Assembly (NCBI RefSeq): GCF_008801695.1
Contig: NZ_VZPF01000011.1
Span: 1 to 64,000, forward strand
DNA length: 64,000 nucleotides
Source of the DNA: Pantoea stewartii subsp. stewartii
Lineage (GTDB): Bacteria > Pseudomonadota > Gammaproteobacteria > Enterobacterales > Enterobacteriaceae
Reading direction: 5' to 3'
The notes below the pieces were generated by a model, which saw only the letters and a program-made list of their open reading frames with translations, did no database searches and was not told where the DNA came from. The translations under genes and the position numbers were made by a program. Numbering within the stretch: position 1 is the stretch's first letter; every line of letters starts with the position of its first letter. Shown here one piece after another: positions 52,000 to 62,060 of this stretch.

Positions 52000-54884
52000 G
52001 GTGTTTCACTCTTGACCGGCAAAGACTGCTGTAATTTGGCGATTTCTGGCCAGGTCCGCCAGCCCGGTAACGGTGCGAACGCGATGTTATGCTCACCGCT
52101 ACCGGCGATTTGAGAGGTCATTGCCATGCCTTTTTTCTGCATGACGGCCTGGTGAAAGAAGTCCGCCAGTCCGGAAGGGGTAAGCTGTTGAACCTGCTCC
52201 ATCAACTTTTGTCGGGTATCAAAATCGTAATTCTGCCGATCAAAATCGCGGCTGTAACGATCGGCCTCTTCATTCAGCGTTTGTGGACGCTGTTTCAAAT
52301 CGTTGATCATGGCCTGCTGATACTGCACAAAATCGGCCTGACTCATCGAGCGCAGGCGGTGTTCCGCCTGGGGATAAAAAGCCTGATAGCGCTGCATCAG
52401 ATAAGCGGGTGGCTTACTGTTACTTTGCAGCAGAAAGCCAATCCCCCACTGACGCCCTACCGGCATCCTGAACGCAAACACGGCATAACCTAACTGCTCC
52501 TCGGTACGCAGTTGGTTATAGAACCACGGCTGGACAATCTGACTGAGCATCGCGCTGTTGGCCATACTCTGGTATTCGTCATAACCTAGGGGAATATAGA
52601 GCGCCGCCAGCGCAGAGTCCGTACTGCTGCCGTGCTGCTCCAGATTCGCCTTAAGCGGCTTTTCGACACTGAGGTAATTGCTGTGCCAGTAGTGCGTACC
52701 GTCGCACTGCATCTGCTGTTTCAGCTCGCGTCCCAGTTGCGTCACACTGTCAGCACTCAGGTTACCGATCACCATCATTTCTGGCGTGGCATTTTTAATT
52801 AAGGCATCGCGATAGGCCACGACATCCTTCAGTGTAATCCCCTTGACCAGCTTACGGCGCGTGTCTCGCTGCGTGTAAGGCAGTTGGGATAAGAGCTGCA
52901 TAGGCTGGATCGCCTGCTCGAAGGCTTTTCCTTTCTCTGCAGCGTCCAGACGCTCCAGATACCAGGATTTGGCCTGTTGTAGCTGTGCCTCGCTGGGCTG
53001 AAAAGTGCTGTAGCGATTAACTAACTGCTTAAGCAGGTCAGGCAGGCGTTGTGTGAAGCCGCTGGCATTAAAGACCAGACCATCGTTTTCGCTGGTTGAA
53101 AAACTGATGCCGCCAATAGACGCCTGGGAACTCAGTTCATCCAGCGCCAGGCTTGCCAGATAATCATTCAGGCCGAACAGTACCTGCTGACGCGCATCAC
53201 TGATCGCCTGCTGATTTCGCAGCGCGACGGTGATGCTGGCCTTTGGCTCGCTGGCATAGAACTGGCTTGGCATCCAGTAAATACGCATCCCGAAATCATT
53301 GTCGAGCTTAACCGGATGACGGTAGGTTTTGTCAGTCGACACCAGGGTAAACGCATCGGGAATGTAGGGATTTAAGCGCGGCATGGCGAGCTGAATCGCC
53401 TGGCCACGCTGTTGCCATTGCGTCAACGTCTGGGCCGTTATCTTATCAACCTGATAAGGCGCATTCACAAAATAGGCCAGCTTGTTATGCGGTTCCTGCG
53501 GGCTGATGTACCAGATTCGCGCCTGCGCTGGCGTCATGCTTTCCAGACGAGCATTGATAGCCGCGGGATCGTAGCGATCGGCCAGATAAGGCGCATCCAG
53601 CGTGTGCTCAACCGGAACACGCAGCATCGTATCCGCCAGCCACTCAATATAGTCCATGTCGCGGGTGATTGACGGATAACGGAAGTCCAGCGCCAGCACA
53701 TGCGAAACTTCATCGAAATAGCGTTGGTCGATACCGTTTTTGCGCAGCATCGCGAGATAGCTAAAAACAGCCGCGACGACCTCATCACGTTGTGCCAGAC
53801 CTTTGTCCGTTAATGACACGCTGATGGAGAACACGCCGCTGGTGCGCTCGGTCACCGGATCGGCCTCCGTGCTGACGCCGTCGGCCAGGCCCTGTTTTTG
53901 CAGCCAGTCGGCCAGCGTATTGGGGCTGCGGTTACCAATGACATAGCTGATAAGCGTGTCCGTTTTACTGCGAAAGCGGTCACTGTTATTCGGTATACGG
54001 AACTCGATTTTTAACTGCTTACGCGGCTGCGCCGGCACATAGTGAATAATGATGCCCTGCTGGGCTTCCGTGACGACCGGCTCGGTAATCGCGGGAACGC
54101 TGGCATTGTGGTTAGCCACGCGCCCAAACGTATTCACGGCGATGGTCGCCATCTCTGCCAGCGGTTTATTACTGTAGATCACCGCCTTCATCAGATTGGC
54201 TGAATAGTGCGTGTGGTAAAAGTCCAGCAGCGCCTGATGCAGATTACTGCCGGGCTTATCGCGCAGGGTATCCAGATTGCCGCCGTAAAAATGCGCGGCC
54301 GGGTGCGCCGGGTTAATCGTCTCAGCCCCGACCTGTCCCATGCGCAAACCGTCACGGGACCGTGCCATGGTCAACTCCGCATTGACCGCATGGCGTTCCC
54401 GATCGGCATTGACCGGATCTAGTAAGGGTTCGGCAATCGCGTCGGCCAGACGATCGACGGCAGGCTCAAGCGCATCGTTTTCGACTTCGAGGTAATAAGC
54501 CGTGCGATAGGAGGCGGTGCTGGCATTATGGCTGCCACCGTGTTTCTTGAGAAAATCGGCAAGGCTGTCAGGCTGTGGGTAACGCGTTGAGCCCATCAGC
54601 ACCATATGTTCAAGGTAGTGCGCCAGGCCGGGCTGCTGCGCGGGATCATCCAGTGAGCCAATGGGCAATGTCAGCGCAGCAAGGGATTTCGGCGCCTGAG
54701 TATCTGAAACCAACAGCACCGTCATGCCATTATTCAGCGTGATGGCCTGATACTGACGCGGATCCTGTTCGCTTTTCCCGATGGGCGTGTTGACAGGCTG
54801 CCAGCCCGCGCCGGTTTCGGCTTGTACCGCCAGCGCCAGTAAGCCCAGCAGAATGGCGGCGATCAAGCGTGCATGTGTGCGCAT
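51996..54884 (-). CDS. ptrA: Protease III (pitrilysin)
   Basis: Periplasmic M16 zinc metalloprotease degrading small peptides. The 962 residues (E. coli 962) begin with signal peptide RLIAAILLGLLALAVQAETG. The inverted zinc motif HxxEH is present in HYLEHMVLMGS near residue 88, with the third ligand Glu in NAELTMA. It is embedded between recC and recB, as in E. coli, and overlaps the recB start by four bases. It has no known role in recombination. Confidence 0.98.
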   Translation of the reverse strand: MRTHARLIAAILLGLLALAVQAETGAGWQPVNTPIGKSEQDPRQYQAITLNNGMTVLLVSDTQAPKSLAALTLPIGSLDDPAQQPGLAHYLEHMVLMGSTRYPQPDSLADFLKKHGGSHNASTASYRTAYYLEVENDALEPAVDRLADAIAEPLLDPVNADRERHAVNAELTMARSRDGLRMGQVGAETINPAHPAAHFYGGNLDTLRDKPGSNLHQALLDFYHTHYSANLMKAVIYSNKPLAEMATIAVNTFGRVANHNASVPAITEPVVTEAQQGIIIHYVPAQPRKQLKIEFRIPNNSDRFRSKTDTLISYVIGNRSPNTLADWLQKQGLADGVSTEADPVTERTSGVFSISVSLTDKGLAQRDEVVAAVFSYLAMLRKNGIDQRYFDEVSHVLALDFRYPSITRDMDYIEWLADTMLRVPVEHTLDAPYLADRYDPAAINARLESMTPAQARIWYISPQEPHNKLAYFVNAPYQVDKITAQTLTQWQQRGQAIQLAMPRLNPYIPDAFTLVSTDKTYRHPVKLDNDFGMRIYWMPSQFYASEPKASITVALRNQQAISDARQQVLFGLNDYLASLALDELSSQASIGGISFSTSENDGLVFNASGFTQRLPDLLKQLVNRYSTFQPSEAQLQQAKSWYLERLDAAEKGKAFEQAIQPMQLLSQLPYTQRDTRRKLVKGITLKDVVAYRDALIKNATPEMMVIGNLSADSVTQLGRELKQQMQCDGTHYWHSNYLSVEKPLKANLEQHGSSTDSALAALYIPLGYDEYQSMANSAMLSQIVQPWFYNQLRTEEQLGYAVFAFRMPVGRQWGIGFLLQSNSKPPAYLMQRYQAFYPQAEHRLRSMSQADFVQYQQAMINDLKQRPQTLNEEADRYSRDFDRQNYDFDTRQKLMEQVQQLTPSGLADFFHQAVMQKKGMAMTSQIAGSGEHNIAFAPLPGWRTWPEIAKLQQSLPVKSETP

Positions 54885-54983
54885 GTAAAACCTCTTACGT
54901 TACCCAAAAGCCGCGTTGCGAGCGCATTAACGGCTGAAAGTACAACAAACTTTTTGATGTTTTCATTACCCGGCAGCGGTCGC

Positions 54984-57900
54984 TTACCGGTCGTCCTGAT
55001 GCGCCTGGAGTACCGGTAAATACCAGCATTCAGCCGCGTCGGTTATCTGCTGTATCCGGGGTTCATCCAGTGCCCTGCATAACCGTTGCAGGTAGGGATC
55101 GCTTCCCTCACCTTCCTGTTGGTAACCGCCGACCCAGGCGGCAAGCAGAGCGTTACGGGCTTTGAGCTGTGTCGCCTCATCTGTCATAAGCTGATGATTT
55201 TTCTTGTCAAAACACGCATTAAGCCAGGCGCCACCGCTTTTGGTCAGCAACATCAAAGGCTCGCGCATGCCCTGCAGATAGCCTTGCATATAGCGCGCCA
55301 GCGCATCAGTCGCCTCGTCCGGCGGCACGGCAGGGAAGCACCAGTAGCTGTGCTGTCGGCCAAACATCCGACTTTTACCGTCTCCACCCAGTGCACAATA
55401 AACTAAATGTTCCAGCCACAGTAATAAACCGTCATTGATATTCAGCACACCCGGTCGCCAACGCAGCAGGCCATCGCTCTGCACCTGGGTTAACCAGCCG
55501 GTTAATTTGACGCCCGCCAGTGCCAGATTGATCTCCCGACTTTCACCCTCACTGCGCTGAGTGATCACCTCTGCGGCCACCTCCTGCATCTCTTCGCGCT
55601 GAGCCTGCCAGAACAGCTCGCCAAACGCCCCATAAGGTAAGTTGCCGGCGGCGCGGTGATGGGCATAAAGGCGATCGGTGTCCTCCCCTGTTACCAGCGC
55701 ATTCAGTAGCTGCGCATTGATTTGATAGCGCTCCAGGCTGTCCAGAGCAAAGGGTTCACTGTCGGGCAGTTCATTTTCTTCAAGCCAGAAATTGACCCCC
55801 AGGCGCTGCTGAAACCAGGCCCGAACCGGATGACGCCAGAAGCGCAGAAACTGTTCGAAGGCTAATGTCTCTACAGGCGGTGTGCTCAGCGGCTGAACAA
55901 AATCAGGCTGGGGCTGACCGGTGCCCTGCGCGGCAGGCAGCCATTCACGAGCAAAGCTGTGTGCCGCTGACGCAGGCTGGAAGTTTTCCGGCGCAAACGG
56001 CATCCGGCTGTGTAAATGTTCCAGGTGTGCCCGTACCCGCTGTGCGCTGTCATCCAGTTCCCTGTCCTCGTCGCCAGGCAGGTATAAACTTTGCCCGATA
56101 TACTCCAGCAATTCGGTGACCAGCACCGAAGGGTAACGTTCGGTATTGTCCTGAATAGCGCGGCCAATATAGCTGATATAGAGCTGTTGCTGAGCGGAAA
56201 TCAGGGCTTCCAGAAACAGATAGCGGTCGTCATCACGACGGCTACGGTCACCTTTGCGCGACTGCTGCTGCATCAGGTCAAACCCCAGCGGCGCTAAGGT
56301 GCGCGGATAAACGCCGTCGTTCATCCCCAGTAAGCACACCACGCTGAAGGGAATCGAGCGCATCGGCATCAGGGTACAAAAATTGATTTGCCCGGCCAGA
56401 AAGCGTTGACTGATCCGCTGCTGATCCAGCCGCCCACGCAGATCGTCGCGCAGGAGCACGACCGGAATCGCCTCATTGAAACGCGCGTCCATACCGTACT
56501 CAATCAGCGTTTTCCACTGCTCTTCCACCAGCAGCAATGCCGCTTCTGTTTCGGTATCCGGTGTAAAAAAGGCATTCAGCAGTTCGCGACACAGCGGCAG
56601 CCAGGCCTCCAGCGGGCGCGGCTCCGATAAGACCTGTCGCCAGTGATTAAGCCGGGACAGCAGTTCGGCCAGATGGCCCGCCAGTTCGGCGACCAGCCCA
56701 CTTGATTCGTCATAAGGCAGAATACCTTGCCAGTCGCCATGCTGGCTTTCCATTGCATATCCCAGCAGCATACGTTGCAAGCCAAAGCGCCAGGTATGCT
56801 GACCGGTGACCGGCAGAGCCAGCGCTTCCACACTGGCATCATCCAGCCCCCAGCGCACGCCTGATTCGCTGACCCAGCGGCGCAACAGACGCAGGCCGCT
56901 TTCGTCAATCGAGAAGTGATTCGCTAAGGCCGGGACATCCAGCAGCGCCAGCACATCTTCAGAGACAAACCGGCTGTCCGGCAGTGACAGTAATTGCAGA
57001 AACGCAACGATAGCAGGATGCGCCTGACTGGCACGACGGTCAGAAATGGCAAACGGCAGATAGCGTTCTGCCGGGGCGTTTGCAAACACGGCCTGAATAA
57101 AAGGCGCGTAAGCGTCAATATCGGCCACCATGACGATAATATCCCGCGCTTTCAGCTCAGGATCGGCTTCCATCAACGCCAGAAGATGATCCTGTAGCAC
57201 TTCAACTTCGCGCTGCGCACTGTGGCAAACCTGGATGGCAACAGAGCGATCCTGCGGGTCCAGCCGCCGTTTCTGCCCACTGTAAGCCAGTTCATCCGCC
57301 GTCAGGCCAATGATTGCCCTGTCCTGCAGATTAAGAAGATCGTGCTGCATGCAGTGCAGCAGGTTGTCTTCTTCGACGTCAACAAACGCATCGATTTCGC
57401 TGTTCAGCTCCATCTGGCTGAGCAGGAAGAGGTTATCGCGGCCTAACTTGCCCCAGGAGGCCAGCAGCGGGTTAGTCAGATGTTGTTCCCCTTGCTCACT
57501 AAACAGGGCTGGCGCGCGCGCCACATCACTGAATAAACCGCGATATTCTTCCCGGTCATGACGCCGCCGCTGGCGGCTTTGTAGCTTCGCCAGAAACGCA
57601 TAGTCCTGAATATCGCCCCAGTAATCACGGCAGGGATTGGTAAACAGCAGATAGATATCAACGTGCCGCCCCAGCGCCTGCAACGCCTGTAAATAGACCG
57701 GCGGCAGCGCTGAAATACCACAGATAAACACCCGCTGCGGCAGGTTATCAGGTCGGGTTTGTGCCTGCTCAAGCGTGGTAATAAAGCGCGCATAGAGGTT
57801 GGCACGATGCCATTTGGGCTGGCCCAGCGCGTCGGTATAATCGACTAAATCACGCCACAACGCGGCCTGCCACACCTGCGCCTCTCCCAGGCCCTCGATC

Positions 57901-58361
57901 TGTTGACCGCGTTCCCAGCTGTTAAGCCAGTCCGCGCGGTAAACCAGATACTGGTCAAACAGGTCGGCAATGCGGGCGCTGAGCTGAAAAAGTTTGCGCC
58001 TGTCTCCGTCGTCACTCAGATAATGGCGCAGTGAGGCAAACTCGTCCTGCAGCAGCAACGTGGGTAAACGATGCATCAGTTTCCAGCTCATGCTGGCTTT
58101 GCTGAAGGCGCTCTCCGGCGGAATGTCTGGCAGGACGCGCACAAACATTTCCCAGATAAAGCTGGCCGGGAGCGGGAATTCGATATTTGCCGCAATGCCA
58201 AAGGTGCGCGCCAGTTCCATCTGCAACCACTGCGCCATCCCCGGGCTTTGCACCAGCACCATTTCTGACGCAAAGGGATCGTCAAGCGGATCCAGTTTAA
58301 TCACTCTCGCTGCCAGGCTTTTGAGCAGATCAAGCTGATTAGAGTGATAAACGTGAAACAT
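54984..58361 (-). CDS. recC: Exonuclease V (RecBCD), gamma subunit
   Basis: Chi-recognition subunit of RecBCD. From ATG 58361 it has 1125 residues (E. coli 1122), starting FHVYHSNQLDLLKSL; AGGAG lies six bases upstream. A further upstream in-frame ATG at 58391 adds ten non-conserved residues. The inactive helicase-like half contains FPLPASFIWEMFVRVLPDIP and GISALPPVYLQALQALG. The C-terminal nuclease-like half carries LCLLGMNDGVYPR-type VCLLGMNDGVYPRTLAPLG and GDRSRRDDDRYLFLEAL. It is followed by ptrA after 99 bases and preceded by the pseudopilin cluster after about 100 bases. Confidence 0.98.
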   Translation of the reverse strand: MFHVYHSNQLDLLKSLAARVIKLDPLDDPFASEMVLVQSPGMAQWLQMELARTFGIAANIEFPLPASFIWEMFVRVLPDIPPESAFSKASMSWKLMHRLPTLLLQDEFASLRHYLSDDGDRRKLFQLSARIADLFDQYLVYRADWLNSWERGQQIEGLGEAQVWQAALWRDLVDYTDALGQPKWHRANLYARFITTLEQAQTRPDNLPQRVFICGISALPPVYLQALQALGRHVDIYLLFTNPCRDYWGDIQDYAFLAKLQSRQRRRHDREEYRGLFSDVARAPALFSEQGEQHLTNPLLASWGKLGRDNLFLLSQMELNSEIDAFVDVEEDNLLHCMQHDLLNLQDRAIIGLTADELAYSGQKRRLDPQDRSVAIQVCHSAQREVEVLQDHLLALMEADPELKARDIIVMVADIDAYAPFIQAVFANAPAERYLPFAISDRRASQAHPAIVAFLQLLSLPDSRFVSEDVLALLDVPALANHFSIDESGLRLLRRWVSESGVRWGLDDASVEALALPVTGQHTWRFGLQRMLLGYAMESQHGDWQGILPYDESSGLVAELAGHLAELLSRLNHWRQVLSEPRPLEAWLPLCRELLNAFFTPDTETEAALLLVEEQWKTLIEYGMDARFNEAIPVVLLRDDLRGRLDQQRISQRFLAGQINFCTLMPMRSIPFSVVCLLGMNDGVYPRTLAPLGFDLMQQQSRKGDRSRRDDDRYLFLEALISAQQQLYISYIGRAIQDNTERYPSVLVTELLEYIGQSLYLPGDEDRELDDSAQRVRAHLEHLHSRMPFAPENFQPASAAHSFAREWLPAAQGTGQPQPDFVQPLSTPPVETLAFEQFLRFWRHPVRAWFQQRLGVNFWLEENELPDSEPFALDSLERYQINAQLLNALVTGEDTDRLYAHHRAAGNLPYGAFGELFWQAQREEMQEVAAEVITQRSEGESREINLALAGVKLTGWLTQVQSDGLLRWRPGVLNINDGLLLWLEHLVYCALGGDGKSRMFGRQHSYWCFPAVPPDEATDALARYMQGYLQGMREPLMLLTKSGGAWLNACFDKKNHQLMTDEATQLKARNALLAAWVGGYQQEGEGSDPYLQRLCRALDEPRIQQITDAAECWYLPVLQAHQDDR

Positions 58362-58464
58362 GCAAACTCCTGTGGAAACGCTAAACGGCATGGCGATGGC
58401 AGACGGTACTCATTCTACCGCGTATCGCATTTGAAGCCTACCGTGAAAACCCATTCTCATCCGC

Positions 58465-58791
58465 TCAGCAGTGTAATCGCGTCAGGCTGGCCTGACGTTG
58501 ATGCGGACCGCTCACCGTAACCGTTTCCAGCGTGCAGCCGCCCGGCCCCGTTTTTTTATCTGACCGCGTTTGCCAGCCCGCCATCTCGCGCCCCAACAAC
58601 CGCTGTTCCGCCACACGCCAGGCTTCACGCTGCTGCCATTGCTGACTAAAGCCGAGCGTTAACACCCGGTGATACTGCAATAAGGCGCTGGTGCTGACGG
58701 CCATCAGTAACAGGGCAAACAAGGCTTCCGGCAGGCTGAATCCTGCCGCCTCACAGGCACTGCTCCGGCGCGGATTGCGGGCAATAATCAA
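58465..58791 (-). CDS. ppdC: Prepilin peptidase-dependent protein C
   Basis: Type II secretion/type IV pilus-like minor pseudopilin. The leader-peptidase motif is AAG|FSLPEALFALLLMAVS with Glu at +5, followed by a hydrophobic helix and a short globular part ending TRLHC. No ATG or GTG start lies at a normal distance. A TTG at 58791 gives a 17-residue basic leader with AGGG about six bases upstream and overlaps the end of ygdB by 41 bases; a GTG at 58860 or an ATG at 58929 would give unusually long leaders. The start is uncertain. Last gene of ppdA-ppdB-ygdB-ppdC, upstream of recC. Confidence 0.7.
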   Translation of the reverse strand: MIIARNPRRSSACEAAGFSLPEALFALLLMAVSTSALLQYHRVLTLGFSQQWQQREAWRVAEQRLLGREMAGWQTRSDKKTGPGGCTLETVTVSGPHQRQASLTRLHC

Positions 58792-59155
58792 TCCAGCCCT
58801 GTGGCAAGGGACTGATTTTGCTGCCCTCCAGCCTGACCCAGTACCATAACGCCTTATCACCTTTTTGCGTTTCACCTTTAAGCAATCCCTTCTCATCGTC
58901 CACGCGATGCAGGCACGCCTGCCAGCCATACTGCGATTCGCGCTGGCAAGTGGCAGGTGGTTGCGTTGGCCACGTTAATGTCAGTCCCCATTGCAGTGCC
59001 GACTGGGCCTGCCAAAACCCCTGAATAGCGTGTTGCTCATCGGCGACGATAAACATTCCCTGCGCCAGCATCTCGCGGCTGGCCTGAAGCGTGATGCCGC
59101 CTGTCAGCAGGATGACGAGTACCATCCCCAGCGCACTGTTGCCCTCGACGTTCAC
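58751..59155 (-). CDS. ygdB: YgdB family protein (DUF2509)
   Basis: A 134-residue protein (E. coli 135) with a pilin-like hydrophobic N-terminal segment (SALGMVLVILLTGGITLQA) but no classical prepilin cleavage motif. A cysteine-containing C-terminal domain follows (YGWQACLHRVDD, GWIDYCPQSAPEQC). It overlaps the ppdB stop by four bases (ATGA). Probably a PulM/GspK-like partner in the pseudopilin assembly coded by this cluster. It is the only member of ppdA-ppdB-ygdB with an unbroken frame. Confidence 0.85.
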   Translation of the reverse strand: MNVEGNSALGMVLVILLTGGITLQASREMLAQGMFIVADEQHAIQGFWQAQSALQWGLTLTWPTQPPATCQRESQYGWQACLHRVDDEKGLLKGETQKGDKALWYWVRLEGSKISPLPQGWIDYCPQSAPEQCL

Positions 59156-59679
59156 AGATTCATTCCTTCGACCCGGCTTTCCAGCGTTTCGGTTCGGTTC
59201 CCGCTTCGCCCCTGCAGTACAACGGTGACCAGCCGGCCTTCACGGCGCACGTCGAATGCCTCAATCGAAAGGAAAGCCGGATCGGAAAGCCGTTCCCATC
59301 CACTGCCGTTGCAGTTATCCACACCACGCTGCATCTCCAGTTGGTGTTGTCGCAGCCGGTAACCGTAGTAATCGCTCTCACTGTGCGTAACCCCTTCCCA
59401 CTGACCGTTGCTGTTCTCGTCAAACCGGATCAGCACACAGCCTTCGGCTGTCATCAGGCCACCCGTTCCGCACGCCCCGTGGCAATAACCCGCCCGCCGG
59501 ATCGCTTTTTCCAGCGTGGACAGCATTTGCTGTAACTCCTGACGCAGTTGAACCTGTTGTTGCAGCCTGAGGTTTTCGGCCAACAGTCGCGGCATAAAGC
59601 GTCCTGCACTGACCATCAGCACCGCACTGATCGCCATGGCGATGAGCATTTACAGCAGACTAAACCCGGCCATTTTCAT
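59152..59679 (-). pseudogene. ppdB: Prepilin peptidase-dependent protein B, nonsense codon 10
   Basis: From ATG 59679 the frame reads MKMAGFSLL, then TAA (59650-59652), then MLIAMAISAVLM and continues unbroken to 59152. The class III prepilin signature GFSLLE-x-LIAMAIS shows that the TAA replaces the invariant Glu at +5 of the mature pilin (GAA to TAA would need one change). The rest (IRRAGYCHGACGTGGL, RFDENSNGQWEGVT) matches PpdB and is intact over 165 codons. Restarting at the ATG next to the stop would lose the leader and cleavage site. Operon overlaps with ppdA (ATGA) and ygdB are preserved, so the lesion is recent or a sequence error. Confidence 0.85.
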
Positions 59680-60146
59680 TCGCAGTCCGCATCGTCAATA
59701 CGGCAAAGACGAATTCGCGCCCGTGCAGAAATAATCACCCGTATTTTTCCGGCGCGATTGCGCAGCTCAATGCTGCCCGCTTTGGCCACGTTGCGGCGTC
59801 CGTAAAAACCCGGCTCGCCACGCAGGGCGTGAAGGGTGATGTCCGCATACGGCGCGATAAAGTGCAGGCGGCTTGCCGTACTGCAGCCATTCTGTGGCGG
59901 TGCTGCCACGCCGATACACCAGGGCTGTGTGGGGCGGTGCCACAGCACCAGGTCCCGGTTTTGCGCATTGGCCTGAGCACGGACGCGTAACAGAAAGTGT
60001 TACAGTTGCAGCGCCGTATCGCGAAGCTGTTGACGCTGCTGCCAGCGCTGCCAGCCTTGCGTGGCAAAGGCGCTGAGTATGCCAGCGATTACCATCACCA
60101 GCAGCAGCTCCGCCAGCGTAAACCCTTTTGACTGTGATCTTTTCAT
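59676..60146 (-). pseudogene. ppdA: Prepilin peptidase-dependent protein A, nonsense codon 49
   Basis: From ATG 60146 the frame starts MKRSQSKGFTLAELLLVMVI, a typical prepilin leader (Gly|Phe, Glu at +5) and helix. It is stopped by TAA at 60000-60002 (codon 49), after LRDTALQL. In the same frame it resumes as HFLLRVRAQANAQNRDLVLW and runs to TGA 59676-59678 with a Cys-containing C-terminus (WCIGV, LCRIDDADC). Without the TAA it would have 156 residues, the E. coli PpdA length. CAA or GAA to TAA needs one base change. Its stop overlaps the ppdB start. First gene of the pseudopilin cluster. Confidence 0.85.
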
Positions 60147-60278
60147 GGCGGCAGAGTGCCGCAGCAGCGAGCGCTTCAGCAAGCCCGAAAGCCACCGGTT
60201 GGAAGCAAAGCTACAGAATTACTCCTCTGGATAAAGACATGATCAGTGCAAGTGTGCACCGCGCCGCAACATCGCTGT

Positions 60279-60317
60279 AAAAAAAACGCCCCGGCATGCT
60301 GTGGCAAGACCGGGGCG
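60279..60317 (-). terminator. Intrinsic terminator of thyA
   Basis: CGCCCCGG (60287-60294) pairs with CCGGGGCG (60310-60317). On the minus strand the stem is followed by eight T (60279-60286). It closes the lgt-thyA transcript and separates it from the pseudopilin cluster. Confidence 0.88.
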
Positions 60318-60335
60318 GATGCTGGCGGCGGGTGT

Positions 60336-61130
60336 TCAGACCGCAACCGGCGCTTTAATGGCGGGATGCGGATCGTAACCTTCAATCTCGAAATCGTCGA
60401 AGCGATAGTCAAACAGCGAGGCAGGCTTGCGTTTAATCACCAGCTTCGGTAACGGACGCGGTTCGCGCGTCAGTTGCAGGCGCGCCTGCTCCAGGTGGTT
60501 GCTGTAAAGGTGCGTATCGCCGCCGGTCCAGACAAAGTCACCAACCTCCAGATCGCACTGTTGCGCGACCATATGCACCAGCAGCGCATAGCTGGCGATG
60601 TTAAACGGCAGCCCCAGGAAAATGTCGCAGGAACGCTGGTAAAGCTGACAGGAGAGCCTGCCATCCGCGACGTAGAACTGGAAAAAGGCATGGCACGGAG
60701 CCAGCGCCATTTCATCCAGTTCGCCCACGTTCCACGCCGAGACAATGATGCGGCGGGAATCCGGATCGCGCTTGATCTGTTCAATCACTTTGGTGATCTG
60801 ATCAATCTCTTCGCCACGGGCGGTGCCCCAGCTACGCCACTGTTTGCCGTATACCGGTCCCAGATTGCCCTGCTCATCTGCCCACTCATCCCAGATAGAG
60901 ACATTGTTTTCTTTCAGGTAACCAATGTTGGTGTCCCCTTGCAGAAACCACAGCAGCTCATGAATGATGGAGCGAACATGGCACTTTTTAGTCGTGACCA
61001 GGGGAAAGCCATCCTGCAGATTAAAACGCATCTGGTGACCAAAAATTGAAAGCGTGCCTGTACCGGTACGGTCAGATTTTGGTGTGCCTTCGTTCAGCAC
61101 GTAGCGCATTAAGTCCAGATACTGTTTCAT
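60336..61130 (-). CDS. thyA: Thymidylate synthase
   Basis: Methylates dUMP to dTMP using methylene-tetrahydrofolate. From ATG 61130 it has 264 residues, exactly the E. coli length; the in-frame ATG at 61175 lies inside lgt and adds non-conserved residues. The nucleophile Cys146 is in [12 protein letters not shown]. The dUMP-binding [17 protein letters not shown] and N-terminal Arg in [11 protein letters not shown] are present. It overlaps the lgt stop by four bases (ATGA), the conserved lgt-thyA coupling. Confidence 0.99.
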   Translation of the reverse strand: MKQYLDLMRYVLNEGTPKSDRTGTGTLSIFGHQMRFNLQDGFPLVTTKKCHVRSIIHELLWFLQGDTNIGYLKENNVSIWDEWADEQGNLGPVYGKQWRSWGTARGEEIDQITKVIEQIKRDPDSRRIIVSAWNVGELDEMALAPCHAFFQFYVADGRLSCQLYQRSCDIFLGLPFNIASYALLVHMVAQQCDLEVGDFVWTGGDTHLYSNHLEQARLQLTREPRPLPKLVIKRKPASLFDYRFDDFEIEGYDPHPAIKAPVAV

Positions 61131-62011
61131 TTTTCCTCGTGAAGTTGTTGCTGCGGACGTCGACGGTACGCCCAAATCATCATAATCACACCGGCGATGA
61201 TCATCGGCAGAGACAGTATTTGTCCCATGCTCAGGCCGCCGGTGAGCAAACCCAGTTGCGCGTCGGGCTGACGGAAGAACTCAACAATAAAGCGGAAGCA
61301 ACCGTAGCCGATCAGGAACAGGCCGGACACGCTGCCCATCGGGCGGGGTTTGCGAATAAACAGGTTCAGGATAATGAACAACACAATGCCTTCAAGGAAC
61401 AGTTCATAGAGCTGTGAAGGATGGCGCGGCAGGACGCCATAGGTGTTCAGCAGTGCCTGATATTGTGGATTGTTAGCCGCCAGCGCGATATCTTCGCTGC
61501 GCGAGCCGGGGAACAGCATGGCGAAACGGAAATTGGGATCGACACGGCCCCACAGTTCACCATTGATAAAGTTGCCCAGACGACCGGCACCGAGGCCGAA
61601 CGGAATCAGAGAGGCAATAAAATCAGCAACCTGGAAGAAATGACGTTTGGTACGGCGCGCAAAAATCAGCATCACCAGAATGACGCCAATCAGACCGCCG
61701 TGGAACGACATGCCGCCATCCCAGACTTTGAACAGGTAAAGCGGATTTACCAGGAACAGCGGCAGGTTATAAAACAGCACGTAACCGATACGTCCGCCCA
61801 GGAAAACCCCCAGGAAGCCGGCATACAACAGGTTTTCGACTTCCTCTTTTTTCCAGCCGCTGCCGGGTTTGTTCGCGCGGCGCACCGCCAGCCACATGGC
61901 GAACACAAATCCCACCAGATACATCAACCCGTACCAGTGAAGCGAAAGCGGTCCGATTGAGAAAATCACCGGATCAAACTGTGGAAATGCGATGTAGCCG
62001 TTATTCATCAT
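61127..62011 (-). CDS. lgt: Prolipoprotein diacylglyceryl transferase
   Basis: Inner-membrane enzyme that adds diacylglycerol to the lipobox cysteine of prolipoproteins (such as YgdI and MltA here). The 294-residue protein (E. coli 291) has seven membrane segments. Signatures are [30 protein letters not shown] with the essential His, [18 protein letters not shown] (Lgt signature, catalytic Arg), and [12 protein letters not shown]. Two adjacent ATG codons at 62011 and 62008 are possible; the ribosome-binding GGTGA is closer to normal spacing for 62008. Confidence 0.97.
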   Translation of the reverse strand: MMNNGYIAFPQFDPVIFSIGPLSLHWYGLMYLVGFVFAMWLAVRRANKPGSGWKKEEVENLLYAGFLGVFLGGRIGYVLFYNLPLFLVNPLYLFKVWDGGMSFHGGLIGVILVMLIFARRTKRHFFQVADFIASLIPFGLGAGRLGNFINGELWGRVDPNFRFAMLFPGSRSEDIALAANNPQYQALLNTYGVLPRHPSQLYELFLEGIVLFIILNLFIRKPRPMGSVSGLFLIGYGCFRFIVEFFRQPDAQLGLLTGGLSMGQILSLPMIIAGVIMMIWAYRRRPQQQLHEEK

Positions 62012-62060
62012 TCACCGTTTTTTTTCTGCCCTGAAAGGGGACGTGATGCACATAAATTAA

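Noticed and set aside
59767-60195. A 142-codon minus-strand frame overlapping ppdA
   Set aside because: It is a +1 shadow of ppdA; the real frame is recognised by the prepilin leader and continues after the TAA.
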